Source: Muricea muricata
Lineage: Eukaryota > Cnidaria > Anthozoa > Malacalcyonacea > Plexauridae
Length of the DNA stretch: 64,000 nucleotides
Assembly (NCBI GenBank): GCA_963855995.1
Contig: OY979721.1
Span: 6,179,195 to 6,243,194, forward strand
Direction: 5' to 3'
Shown here: positions 35,501 to 48,869 of the stretch, piece by piece
Layout of the letters: the number at the start of each line of letters is the position of its first letter
How positions within the stretch are numbered: the first letter of the stretch is position 1
Notes under the pieces: generated by a model
What the model was told of the DNA's origin: nothing
Database searches by the model: none
The model's input: the letters and a program-made list of their open reading frames with translations, nothing else
Translations under genes and position numbers: made by a program

Positions 35501-38500
35501 CCGTTTTAAATCGATCAGAGCGACGTTTTAGAGCTTAAAATGAGGTTTTCATTGCTAAAGTGAACGAGTTGAGCGCAATGATGTACTGCAATCACGGACC
35601 TAAAAGAGACTTTCTAAATAGAAATTGCAGAACTTAGCATGTCAGGAATCATGTTTTCGGCGGTCAAACCATCGACATGAGCGAAAGTACATGTTGAAAT
35701 GAGAAACCTATAACTTGCTTGTAGACTGAAAAGAAACGATCTTAGAACCATAAAAATCGCGTTTTAAGCGTTCTAGAAGCGATTTGAGCGTAAAAACATG
35801 CTCAAATCACCAACTAAAAATTGCCGTTTTAAATCGATCAGGGCGACGTTTTAGAGCTTAAAATGAGGTTTTCAGGGCAAAAGTGAACGAGTTGAGCGCA
35901 ATGATGTACTGCAATCACGGACCTAAAAGAGACTTTCTAAATGGAAATTGCAGAACTTAGCAAGTCGGGAATCATGTTTTCGGCGCTCAAACCATCGAGA
36001 TGAGCGAAATGACATGTTGAAATGAGAAACCTATAACTTGGTTGTAAACTGAAAAGAAACGATCTTTGAACCATCAAAATTGCGTTTAAAGCGTTCTAGA
36101 AGCGATTTGAGCGTAAAAACATGCTCAAATCACCAACTAAAAATTGCCGTTTTAAATCGATCAGGGCGACGTTTTAGAGCTATAAATGAGGTTGTCAGTG
36201 CTAATGTGAACGAGTTGAGCGCAATGATGTACTGCAGTCACGGACCTAAAAGAGACTTTCTAAATGGAAATTGCAGAACTTAGCATGTCGGGAATCATGT
36301 TTTCGGCGCTAAAACCATCGAGATGAGCGAAATGACATGTTGAAATGAGAAACCTATAACTTGGTTGTAAACTGAAAAGAAACGATCTTAGAACCATCAA
36401 AATTGAGTTTTAAGCGTTCTAGAAGCGATTTGAGCGTAAAAACATGCTCAAATCACCAACTAAAAATCGCCGTTTTAAATCGATCAGGGCGACGTTTTAG
36501 AGCTTAAAATGATGTTTTCAGTGCTAAAGTGAACGAGTTGAGCGCAATGATGTACTGCAATCACGGACTTAAAAGAGACCTTCTAAATGGAAATAGCAGA
36601 AATTAGCAAGTCGGGAATCATGTTTTCGGCGCTCAAACCATCGAGATGAGCGAAATAACACGTTGACAAGAGAAACCTATAACTTGCTTGTAAACTGAAA
36701 AGAAACGATCTTAGAACCATCAAAATCACGTTTTAGGCGTTCTAGAAGCGATTTGAGCGTAAAAACATGCTCAAATAACCAACTAAAAATTGCCGTTTTA
36801 AATCGATCAGGGCGACGTTTTAGAGCTTAAAATGAGGTTTTCAGTGCTAATGTGAACGAGTTGAGCGCAATGATGTACTGCAATCACGGACCTAAAAAAG
36901 ACTTTCTAAATGGAAATAGCAGAACTTAGCAAGTCGGGAATCATGTTTTCGGCGCTCAAACCATCGACAAGAGCAAAATAACACGTTTACATAAGAAACC
37001 TATAACTTGCTTGTAGACTGAAAAGAAACGATCTTAGAACCATCAAAATAGCGTTTTAAGCGTTCTAGAAGCGATTTGAGCGTAAAAACATGCTCAAATC
37101 ACCAACTAAAAATCGCCGTTTTAAATCGATCAGGGCGACGTTTTAGAGCTTAAAACGAAGTTTTCAGTGCTAAAGTGAACGAGTTGAGCGCAATGATGTA
37201 CTGCAATCACGGACTTAAAAGAGACCTTCTAAATGGAAATAGCAGAAGTTAGCAAGTCGGGAATCATGTTTTCGGCGCTCAAACCATCGAGATGAGCGAA
37301 ATAACACGTTGACAAGAGAAACCTATAACTTGCTTGTAGACTGAAAAGAAACGATCTTAGAACCATAAAAATCGCGTTTTAAGCGTTCTAGAAGCGATTT
37401 GAGCGTAAAAACATGCTCAAATCACCAACTAAAAATCGCCGTTTTAAATCGATCAGGGCGACGTTTTAGAGCTTTAAATGAGGTTTTCAGTGCTAAAGTG
37501 AACGAGTTGAGCGCAATGATGTACTGCAATCACGGACCTAAAAGAGAATTTCTAAATGGAAATTGCAGAACTTAGCATGTCGGGAATCATGTTTTCGGCG
37601 CTCAAACCATCGAGATGAGCGAAATGACATGTTGAAATGAGAAACCTATAACTTGCTTGTAGACTGAAAAGAAACGATCTTAGAACCATCAAAATCGCGT
37701 TTTAAGCGTTCTAGAAGCGATTTGAGCGTAAAAACATGCTCAAATAACCAACTAAAAATTGCCGTTTTAAATCGATCAGGGCGACGTTTTAGAGCTTGAA
37801 ATGATGTTTTCAGTGCTAAAGTGAAAGAGTTGAGCGCAATGATGTACTGCAATCACGGACCTAAAAGAGACTTTCTAAATGGAAATTGCAGAACTTAGCA
37901 TGTCGGGAATCATGTTTTCGGCGCTCAAACCATCGAGATGAGCGAAATGACATGTTGAAATGAGAAACCTATAACTTGGTTGTAAACTGAAAAGAAACGA
38001 TCTTAGAACCATAAAAATCACGTTTAAGGCGTTCTAGAAGCGATTTGAGCGTAAAAACATGCTCAAATAACCAACTAAAAATATCCGTTTTAAATCGATC
38101 AGGGCGACGTTTTAGAGCTTAAAATGAGGTTTTCAATGCTAAAATGAACGAGTTGAGCGCAATGACGTTCTGCAATCACGGACCTAAAAGAGACTTTCTA
38201 AATGGAAATTGCAGAACTTAGCATGTCGGGTATCATGTTTTCGGAGCTCAAACCATCGAGATGAGCGAAATGACATGTTGAAATGAGAAACCTATAACTT
38301 GGTTGTAAACTGAAAAGAAACGATCTTAGAACCATCAAAATCACGTTTTAGGCGTTCTAGAAGCGATTTGAGCGTAAAAACATGCTCAAATAACCAACTA
38401 AAAATTGCCGTTTTAAATCGATCAGGGCGACGTTTTAGAGCTTAAAATGAGGTTTTCAGTGCTAAAGTGAAAGAGTTGAGCGCAATGATGTACTGCAATC

Positions 38501-38725
38501 ACGGACCTAAAAGAGACTTTCTAAATGGAAATTGCAGAACTTAGCATGTCGGGAATCATGTTTTCGGCGCTCAAACCATCGAGATGAGCGAAATGACATG
38601 TTGAAATGAGAAACCTATAACTTGGTTGTAAACTGAAAAGAAAGGATCTTAGAACCATAAAAATCACGTTTAAGGCGTTCTAGAAGCGATTTGAGCGTAA
38701 AAACATGCTCAAATAACCAACTAAA
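32591..38725. repeat. Nineteen-monomer block, copy 2
   Basis: Second copy of the 6135-bp block. The junction lies in ACTAAAAATCGCCG near 32590. The match ends near 38725, where this copy reads AAATATCCG and copy 1 had AAATCGCCG. It is the right edge of domain I. Confidence 0.85.
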
Positions 38726-41700
38726 AATATCCGTTTTAAATCGATCAGGGCGACGTTTTAGAGCTTAAAATGAGGTTTTCAATGCTAAAATGAACGAGTT
38801 GAGCGCAATGACGTTATGCAATCACGGACCTAAAAGAGACTTTCTAAATGGAAATTGCAGAACTTAGCATGTCGGGTATCATATTTTCGGAGCTCAAACC
38901 ATCGAGATGAGCGAAATGACATGTTGAAATGAGAAACCTATAACTTGGTTGTAAACTGAAAAGAAACGATCTTAGAACCATCAAAATCACGTTTTAGGCG
39001 TTCTAGAAGCGATTTGAGCGTAAAAACATGCTCAAATAACCAACTAAAAATTGCCGTTTTAAATCGATCAGGGCGACGTTTTAGAGCTTAAAATGAGGTT
39101 TTCAGTGCTAAAGTGAACGAGTTGAGCACAATGATGTACTGCAATCACGGACCTAAAAGAGACTTTCTAAATGGAAATTGCCGAACTTGGCATGTCGGGA
39201 ATCATGTTTTCGGCGCTCAAACCATCGAGATGAGCGAAATGACATGTTGAAATGAGAAACCTATAACTTGGTTGTAAACTGAAAAGAAACGATCTTAGAA
39301 CCATAAAAATCACGTTTAAGGCGTTCTAGAAGCGATTTGAGCGTAAAAACATGCTCAAACAACCAACTAATAATATCCGTTTTAAATCGATCAGGGCGAC
39401 GTTTTAGAGCTTAAAATGAGGTTTTCAATGCTAATGTGAACGAGTTGAGCGCAATGATGTACTGCAATCACGGACCTAAAAGAGACTTTCTAAATGGAAA
39501 TTGCCGAACTTGGCATGTCGGGAATCATGTTTTCGGCGCTCAAACCATCGAGATGAGCGAAATGACATGTTGAAATGAGAAACCTATAACTCGCTTGTAG
39601 ACTTAAAAGAAACGATCTTAGAACCATCAAAATCGCGTTTTAAGCGTTCTAGAAGCGATTTGAGCGTAAAAACATGCTCAAATAACCAACTAAAAATTGC
39701 CGTTTTAAATCGATCAGGGCGACGTTTTAGAGCTTGAAATGATGTTTTCAGTGCTAAAGTGAAAGAGTTGAGCGCAATGATGTACTGCAATCACGGACCT
39801 AAAAGAGACTTTCTAAATGGAAATTGCAGAACTTAGCATGTCGGGAATCATGTTTTCGGCGCTCAAACCATCGAGATGAGCGAAATGACATGTTGAAATG
39901 AGAAACCTATAACTTGGTTGTAAACTGAAAAGAAACGATCTTAGAACCATAAAAATCACGTTTAAGGCGTTCTAGAAGCGATTTGAGCGTAAAAACATGC
40001 TCAAACAACCAACTAATAATATCCGTTTTAAATCGATCAGGGCGACGTTTTAGAGCTTAAAATGAGGTTTTCAATGCTAAAATGAACGAGTTGAGCGCAA
40101 AGACGTTCTGCAATCACGGACCTAAAAGAGACTTTCTAAATGGAAATTGCAGAACTTAGCATGTCGGGAATCATGTTTTCGGAGCTCAAACCATCGAGAT
40201 TAGCGAAATGACATGTTGAAATGAGAAACCTATAACTTGGTTGTAAACTGAAAAGAAACGATCTTAGAACCATCAAAATCACGTTTTAGGCGTTCTAGAA
40301 GCGATTTGAGCGTAAAAACATGCTCAAATAACCAACTAAAAATTGCCGTTTTAAATCGATCAGGGCGACGTTTTAGAGCTTAAAATGAGGTTTTCAGTGC
40401 TAAAGTGAACGAGTTGAGCACAATGATGTACTGCAATCACGGACCTAAAAGAGACTTTCTAAATGGAAATTGCCGAACTTGGCATGTCGGGAATCATGTT
40501 TTCGGCGCTCAAACCATCGAGATGAGCGAAATGACATGTTGAAATGAGAAACCTATAACTTGGTTGTAAACTGAAAAGAAACGATCTTAGAACCATAAAA
40601 ATCACGTTTAAGGCGTTCTAGAAGCGATTTGAGCGTAAAAACATGCTCAAACAACCAACTAATAATATCCGTTTTAAATCGATCAGGGCGACGTTTTAGA
40701 GCTTAAAATGAGGTTTTCAATGCTAAAATGAACGAGTTGAGCGCAAAGACGTTCTGCAATCACGGACCTAAAAGAGACTTTCTAAATGGAAATTGCAGAA
40801 CTTAGCATGTCGGGAATCATGTTTTCGGAGCTCAAACCATCGAGATTAGCGAAATGACATGTTGAAATGAGAAACCTATAACTTGGTTGTAAACTGAAAA
40901 GAAACGATCTTAGAACCATCAAAATCACGTTTTAGGCGTTCTAGAAGCGATTTGAGCGTAAAAACATGCTCAAATAACCAACTAAAAATTGCCGTTTTAA
41001 ATCGATCAGGGCGACGTTTTAGAGCTTAAAATGAGGTTTTCAGTGCTAAAGTGAACGAGTTGAGCACAATGATGTACTGCAATCACGGACCTAAAAGAGA
41101 CTTTCTAAATGGAAATTGCCGAACTTGGCATGTCGGGAATCATGTTTTCGGCGCTCAAACCATCGAGATGAGCGAAATGACATGTTGAAATGAGAAACCT
41201 ATAACTTGGTTGTAAACTGAAAAGAAACGATCTTAGAACCATAAAAATCACGTTTAAGGCGTTCTAGAAGCGATTTGAGCGTAAAAACATGCTCAAACAA
41301 CCAACTAATAATATCCGTTTTAAATCGATCAGGGCGACGTTTTAGAGCTTAAAATGAGGTTTTCAATGCTAATGTGAACGAGTTGAGCGCAATGATGTAC
41401 TGCAATCACGGACCTAAAAGAGACTTTCTAAATGGAAATTGCCGAACTTGGCATGTCGGGAATCATGTTTTCGGCGCTCAAACCATCGAGATGAGCGAAA
41501 TGACATGTTGAAATGAGAAACCTATAACTCGCTTGTAGACTTAAAAGAAACGATCTTAGAACCATCAAAATCGCGTTTTAAGCGTTCTAGAAGCGATTTG
41601 AGCGTAAAAACATGCTCAAATAACCAACTAAAAATTGCCGTTTTAAATCGATCAGGGCGACGTTTTAGAGCTTGAAATGATGTTTTCAGTGCTAAAGTGA

Positions 41701-42350
41701 AAGAGTTGAGCGCAATGATGTACTGCAATCACGGACCTAAAAGAGACTTTCTAAATGGAAATTGCAGAACTTAGCATGTCGGGAATCATGTTTTCGGCGC
41801 TCAAACCATCGAGATGAGCGAAATGACATGTTGAAATGAGAAACCTATAACTTGGTTGTAAACTGAAAAGAAACGATCTTAGAACCATAAAAATCACGTT
41901 TAAGGCGTTCTAGAAGCGATTTGAGCGTAAAAACATGCTCAAACAACCAACTAATAATATCCGTTTTAAATCGATCAGGGCGACGTTTTAGAGCTTAAAA
42001 TGAGGTTTTCAATGCTAAAATGAACGAGTTGAGCGCAAAGACGTTCTGCAATCACGGACCTAAAAGAGACTTTCTAAATGGAAATTGCAGAACTTAGCAT
42101 GTCGGGAATCATGTTTTCGGAGCTCAAACCATCGAGATTAGCGAAATGACATGTTGAAATGAGAAACCTATAACTTGGTTGTAAACTGAAAAGAAACGAT
42201 CTTAGAACCATCAAAATCACGTTTTAGGCGTTCTAGAAGCGATTTGAGCGTAAAAACATGCTCAAATAACCAACTAAAAATTGCCGTTTTAAATCGATCA
42301 GGGCGACGTTTTAGAGCTTAAAATGAGGTTTTCAGTGCTAAAGTGAACGA
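38726..42350. repeat. Six-monomer (1938-bp) repeats with a nested dimer duplication
   Basis: CCGAACTTGGCATG occurs at 39181, 39504, 40473, 41119 and 41442, so the pair at 39181/39504 returns 1938 bp later. The reading CGAGATTAGCG occurs near 40195 and 40841 (646 bp apart) and again near 42133. The stretch 39842-40487 is repeated at 40488-41133. This region therefore grew by duplications of two and six monomers. Confidence 0.75.
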
Positions 42351-44361
42351 GTTGAGCGCAATGATGTACTGCAATCACGGACCTAAAAGAGACTTTCTAA
42401 ATGGAAATTGCAGAACTTAGCAAGTCGGGAATCATGTTTTCGGCGCTCAAACCATCCACATGAGCGAAATAACACGTTGACATGAAAAACCTATAACTTG
42501 CTTGTAGACTGAAAAGAAACGATCTTAGAACCATCAAAATTGCGTTTTAAGCGTTCTAGAAGCGATTTGAGCGTAAAAACATGCTCAAATAACCAACAAA
42601 AAATTGCCGTTTTAAATCGATCAGGGCGACGTTTTAGAGCTTGAAATGATGTTTTCAGTGCTAAAGTGAAAGAGTTGAGCGCAATGATGTACTGCAATCA
42701 CGGACCTAAAAGAGACTTTCTAAATGGAAATTGCAGAACTTAGCATGTCGGGAATCATGTTTTCGGCGCTCAAACCATCGAGATGAGCGAAATGACATGT
42801 TGAAATGAGAAACCTATAACTTGGTTGTAAACTGAAAAGAAACGATCTTAGAACCATAAAAATCACGTTTAAGGCGTTCTAGAAGCGATTTGAGCGTAAA
42901 AACATGCTCAAACAACCAACTAAAAATTGCCGTTTTAAATCGATCAGGGCGACGTTTTAGAGCTTAAAATGAGGTTTTCAGTGCTAAAGTGAACGAGTTG
43001 AGCGCAATGATGTACTGCAATCACGGACCTAAAAGACACTTTCTAAATGGAAATTGCAGAACTTAGCAAGTCGGGAATCATGTTTTCGGCGCTCAAACTA
43101 TCCACATGAGCGAAATAACACGTTGACATGAAAAACCTATAACTTGCTTGTAGACTGAAAAGAAACGATCTTAGAACCATCAAAATAGCGTTTTAAGCCT
43201 TCTAGAAGTGATTTGAGCGTAAAAACATGCTCAAATCTCCAACTAAAAATCGCCGTTTTAAATCGATCAGGGCGACGTTTTAGAGCTTAAAATGATGTTT
43301 TCAGTGCTAAAGTGAACGAGTTGAGCGCAATGATGTACTGCAATCACGGACTTAAAAGAGACCTTCTAAATGGAAATAGCAGAAGTTAGCAAGTCGGGAA
43401 TCATGTTTTCAGCGCTCAAACCATCGAGATGAGCGAAATAACACGTTGACAAGAGAAACCTATGACTTGCTTGTAAACTGAAAAGAAACGATCTTAGAAC
43501 CATCAAAATCGTGTTTTAAGCGTTCTAGAAGCGATTTGAGCGTAAAAACATGCTAAAATCACCAACTAAAAATTGCCGTTTTAAATCGATCAGGGCGACG
43601 TTTTAGAGCTTAAAATGAGGTTTTCAGGGCAAAAGTGAATGAGTTGAGCGCAATGATGTACTGCAATCACGGACCTAAAAGAGACTTTCTAAATGGAAAT
43701 TGCAGAACTTAGCAAGTCGGGAATCATGTTTTCGGCGCTCAAACCATCGAGATGAGCGAAATGACATGTTGAAATGAGAAACCTATAACTTGGTTGTAAA
43801 CTGAAAAGAAACGATCTTAGAACCATCAAAATAGCGTTTTAAGCCTTCTAGAAGTGATTTGAGCGTAAAAACATGCTCAAATCTCCAACTAAAAATCGCC
43901 GTTTTAAATCGATCAGGGCGACGTTTTAGAGCTTAAAATGATGTTTTCAGTGCTAAAGTGAACGAGTTGAGCGCAATGATGTACTGCAATCACGGACTTA
44001 AAAGAGACCTTCTAAATGGAAATAGCAGAAGTTAGCAAGTCGGGAATCATGTTTTCAGCGCTCAAACCATCGAGATGAGCGAAATAACACGTTGACAAGA
44101 GAAACCTATGACTTGCTTGTAAACTGAAAAGAAACGATCTTAGAACCATCAAAATCGTGTTTTAAGCGTTCTAGAAGCGATTTGAGCGTAAAAACATGCT
44201 AAAATCACCAACTAAAAATTGCCGTTTTAAATCGATCAGGGCGACGTTTTAGAGCTTAAAATGAGGTTTTCAGGGCAAAAGTGAATGAGTTGAGCGCAAT
44301 GATGTACTGCAATCACGGACCTAAAAGAGACTTTCTAAATGGAAATTGCAGAACTTAGCAA
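41778..44361. repeat. Eight-monomer block, copy 1 (2584 bp)
   Basis: Repeated at 44362-46406 with an offset of 2584 bp (8 x 323). Shared markers include CGAGATTAGCG, CCAACAAAAAATTGCC, AAAAGACACTTTC (about 43031 and 45615), AACTATCCACATG and CTAGAAGTGATTTG. Confidence 0.8.
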
Positions 44362-44467
44362 GTCGGGAATCATGTTTTCGGCGCTCAAACCATCGAGATG
44401 AGCGAAATGACATGTTGAAATGAGAAACCTATAACTTGGTTGTAAACTGAAAAGAAACGATCTTAGA
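43176..44467. repeat. Dimer (646-bp) tandem duplication inside the eight-monomer block
   Basis: ATAGCGTTTTAAGCC at 43185 recurs at 43831. Both halves share CTAGAAGTGATTTG, AATCTCCAAC, TTTTCAGCGCTC, CCTATGACTTGC, ATCGTGTTTTAAGC, CATGCTAAAATC and the rare AAAAGTGAATGAG. The second eight-monomer copy has this dimer once, with GTGAACGAG, so the duplication came later or was lost there. Confidence 0.8.
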
Positions 44468-46406
44468 ACCATAAAAATCACGTTTAAGGCGTTCTAGAAG
44501 CGATTTGAGCGTAAAAACATGCTCAAACAACCAACTAATAATATCCGTTTTAAATCGATCAGGGCGACGTTTTAGAGCTTAAAATGAGGTTTTCAATGCT
44601 AAAATGAACGAGTTGAGCGCAAAGACGTTCTGCAATCACGGACCTAAAAGAGACTTTCTAAATGGAAATTGCAGAACTTAGCATGTCGGGAATCATGTTT
44701 TCGGAGCTCAAACCATCGAGATTAGCGAAATGACATGTTGAAATGAGAAACCTATAACTTGGTTGTAAACTGAAAAGAAACGATCTTAGAACCATCAAAA
44801 TCACGTTTTAGGCGTTCTAGAAGCGATTTGAGCGTAAAAACATGCTCAAATAACCAACTAAAAATTGCCGTTTTAAATCGATCAGGGCGACGTTTTAGAG
44901 CTTAAAATGAGGTTTTCAGTGCTAAAGTGAACGAGTTGAGCGCAATGATGTACTGCAATCACGGACCTAAAAGAGACTTTCTAAATGGAAATTGCAGAAC
45001 TTAGCAAGTCGGGAATCATGTTTTCGGCGCTCAAACCATCCACATGAGCGAAATAACACGTTGACATGAAAAACCTATAACTTGCTTGTAGACTGAAAAG
45101 AAACGATCTTAGAACCATCAAAATTGCGTTTTAAGCGTTCTAGAAGCGATTTGAGCGTAAAAACATGCTCAAATAACCAACAAAAAATTGCCGTTTTAAA
45201 TCGATCAGGGCGACGTTTTAGAGCTTGAAATGATGTTTTCAGTGCTAAAGTGAAAGAGTTGAGCGCAATGATGTACTGCAATCACGGACCTAAAAGAGAC
45301 TTTCTAAATGGAAATTGCAGAACTTAGCATGTCGGGAATCATGTTTTCGGCGCTCAAACCATCGAGATGAGCGAAATGACATGTTGAAATGAGAAACCTA
45401 TAACTTGGTTGTAAACTGAAAAGAAACGATCTTAGAACCATAAAAATCACGTTTAAGGCGTTCTAGAAGCGATTTGAGCGTAAAAACATGCTCAAACAAC
45501 CAACTAAAAATTGCCGTTTTAAATCGATCAGGGCGACGTTTTAGAGCTTAAAATGAGGTTTTCAGTGCTAAAGTGAACGAGTTGAGCGCAATGATGTACT
45601 GCAATCACGGACCTAAAAGACACTTTCTAAATGGAAATTGCAGAACTTAGCAAGTCGGGAATCATGTTTTCGGCGCTCAAACTATCCACATGAGCGAAAT
45701 AACACGTTGACATGAAAAACCTATAACTTGCTTGTAGACTGAAAAGAAACGATCTTAGAACCATCAAAATAGCGTTTTAAGCCTTCTAGAAGTGATTTGA
45801 GCGTAAAAACATGCTCAAATCTCCAACTAAAAATCGCCGTTTTAAATCGATCAGGGCGACGTTTTAGAGCTTAAAATGATGTTTTCAGTGCTAAAGTGAA
45901 CGAGTTGAGCGCAATGATGTACTGCAATCACGGACTTAAAAGAGACCTTCTAAATGGAAATAGCAGAAGTTAGCAAGTCGGGAATCATGTTTTCAGCGCT
46001 CAAACCATCGAGATGAGCGAAATAACACGTTGACAAGAGAAACCTATGACTTGCTTGTAAACTGAAAAGAAACGATCTTAGAACCATCAAAATCGTGTTT
46101 TAAGCGTTCTAGAAGCGATTTGAGCGTAAAAACATGCTAAAATCACCAACTAAAAATTGCCGTTTTAAATCGATCAGGGCGACGTTTTAGAGCTTAAAAT
46201 GAGGTTTTCAGGGCAAAAGTGAACGAGTTGAGCGCAATGATGTACTGCAATCACGGACCTAAAAGAGACTTTCTAAATGGAAATTGCAGAACTTAGCAAG
46301 TCGGGAATCATGTTTTCGGCGCTCAAACCATCGAGATGAGCGAAATGACATGTTGAAATGAGAAACCTATAACTTGGTTGTAAACTGAAAAGAAACGATC
46401 TTAGAA
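44362..46406. repeat. Eight-monomer block, copy 2 (partial)
   Basis: Repeats 41778-43822. It diverges after about 46406, where ATCACGTTTTAGGCG replaces ATAGCGTTTTAAGCC. The tail overlaps the start of the eleven-monomer block of domain III. Confidence 0.75.
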
Positions 46407-48812
46407 CCATCAAAATCACGTTTTAGGCGTTCTAGAAGCGATTTGAGCGTAAAAACATGCTCAAATCACCAACTAAAAATCGCCGTTTTAAATCGATCAG
46501 AGCGACGTTTTAGAGCTTAAAATGAGGTTTTCATTGCTAAAGTGAACGAGTTGAGCGCAATGATGTACTGCAATCACGGACCTAAAAGAGACTTTCTAAA
46601 TGGAAATTGCAGAACTTAGCATGTCAGGAATCATGTTTTCGGCGGTCAAACCATCGACATGAGCGAAAGTACATGTTGAAATGAGAAACCTATAACTTGC
46701 TTGTAAACTGAAAAGAAACGATCTTAGAACCATCAAAATCACGTTTTAGGCGTTCTAGAAGCGATTTGAGCGTAAAAACATACTCAAATAACCAACTAAA
46801 AATTGCCGTTTTAAATCGATCAGAACGACGTTTTAGAGCTTAAAATGAGGTTTTCAGTGCTAATGTGAACGAGTTGAGCGCAATGATGTACTGCAATCAA
46901 GGACCTAAAAGAGACTTTCTAAATGGAAATTGCAGAACTTAGCAAGTCGGGAATCATGTTTTCGGCTCTCAAACCATCGACAAGAGCAAAAAACACGTTG
47001 ACATTAAAAACCTATAACTTGCTTGTAGACTGAAAAGAAACAATCTTAGAACCATCAAAATTGCGTTTTAAGCCTTCTAGAACCAATTTAAGCGTAAAAC
47101 ATGCTCAAATCACCAACTAAAAATCGCCGTTTTAAATCGATCAGGGCGACGTTTTAGAGCTTAAAATGCAGTTTTCAGTGCTAAAGTGAACGAGTTGAGC
47201 GCAATGATGTACTGCAATCACGGACTTAAAAGAGACCTTCTAAATGGAAATTGCAGAACTTAGCATGTCGGGAATCATGTTTACGGCGCTCAAACCATCG
47301 AGATGATAGGAATGACATGTTGAAATGAGAAACCTATAACTTGGTTGTAAACTGAAAAGAAACGATCTTAGAACCATCAAAATCACGTTTTAGGCGTTCT
47401 AGAAGCGATTTGAGCGTAAAAACATGCTCAAATAACCAACTAAAAATTTCCGTTTTAAATCGATCAGGGCGACGTTTTAGAGCTTAAAATGAGGTTTTCA
47501 GTCCTAATGTGAACGAGTTGAGCGCAATGATGTACTGCAATCACGGACGTAAAAGAGACTTTCTAAATGGAAATAGCAGAACTTAGCAAGTCGGGAATCA
47601 TGTTTTCGGCGCTCAAACCATCGACAAGAGCAAAATAACACGTTGACATTAAAAACCTATAACTTGCTTGTAGACTGAAAAGAAACGATCTTAGAACCAT
47701 CAAAATTGCGTTTTAAGCGTTCTAGAGTCGAATTGAGCGTAAAAACATGCTCAAATCACCAACTAAAAATCGCCGTTTTAAATCGATCAGGGCCACGTTT
47801 TAGAGCTTAAAATGATATTTTCAGTGCTAAAGTGAACGAGTTGAGCGCAATGATGTACTGCAATCACGGACTTAAAAGAGACCTTCTAAATGGAAACAGC
47901 AGAAGTTAGCAAGTCGGGAATCATGTTTTCGGCGCTCAAACCATCGAGATGAGCGAAATAACACGTTGACAAGAAAAACCTATAACTTGCTTGTAAACTG
48001 AAAAGAAACGATCTTAGAACCATCAAAAACACGTTTTAGGCGTTCTAGAAGCGATTTGAGCGTAAAAACATGCTCAAATAACCAACAAAAAATTGCCGTT
48101 TTAAATCGATCAGGGCGACGTTTTAGAGCTTAAAATGAGGTTTTCAGTGCTAATGTGAACGAGTTGAGCGCAATGATGTACTGCAATCACGGACCTAAAA
48201 GAGACTTTCTAAATGGAAATTGCAGAACTTAGCAAGTCGGGAATCATGTTTTCGGCGCTCAAACCATCGACAAGAGCAAAATAACACGTTGACATTAAAA
48301 ACCTATAACTTGCTTGTAGACTGAAAAGAAACGATCTTAGAACCATCAAAATTGCGTTTTAAGCGTTCTAGAGTCGAATTGAGCGTAAAAACATGCTCAA
48401 ATCACCAACTAAAAATCGCCGTTTTAAATCGATCAGGGCGACGTTTTAGAGCTTAAAATGATATTTTCAGTGCTAAAGTGAACGAGTTGAGCGCAATGAT
48501 GTACTGCAATCACGGACTTAAAAGAGACCTTCTAAATGGAAACAGCAGAAGTTAGCAAGTCGGGAATCATGTTTTCGGCGCTCAAACCATCGAGATGAGC
48601 GAAATAACACGTTGACAAGAAAAACCTATAACTTGCTTGTAAACTGAAAAGAAACGATCTTAGAACCATCAAAAACACGTTTTAGGCGTTCTAGAAGCGA
48701 TTTGAGCGTAAAAACATGCTCAAATAACCAACAAAAAATTGCCGTTTTAAATCGATCAGGGCGACGTTTTAGAGCTTAAAATGAGGTTTTCAGTGCTAAT
48801 GTGAACGAGTTG
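45262..48812. repeat. Eleven-monomer block in domain III, copy 1 (3551 bp)
   Basis: Repeated from 48813 at an offset of 3551 bp, for example CATACTCAAATAACC (TACTC at 46781 and 50332). The two bases short of 11 x 323 are the missing A in GTAAAACATGC (about 47095 and 50646) and GCAAAAAACACG. Other shared markers: CAGAACGACG, CAATCAAGGACC, GATGATAGG and TTCTAGAGTCG. Confidence 0.8.
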
Positions 48813-48869
48813 AGCGCAATGATGTACTGCAATCACGGACCTAAAAGAGACTTTCTAAATGGAAATTGC
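47578..48869. repeat. Dimer (646-bp) tandem duplication
   Basis: GAGTCGAATTGAG recurs 646 bp apart (GTCG at 47727 and 48373). Both halves also have ATGATATTTTCAG, GGAAACAGCAG and CAAAAACACG. One difference is GGCCACG near 47792 versus GGCGACG near 48438. The second eleven-monomer copy has this pair once, near 51270-51600. Confidence 0.75.

Noticed and set aside
26456-38725. Treating the 6135-bp doublet as a certain assembly error
   Set aside because: At least two substitutions distinguish the copies, so a pure copy artefact is not the simplest reading. It remains unproven without reads.
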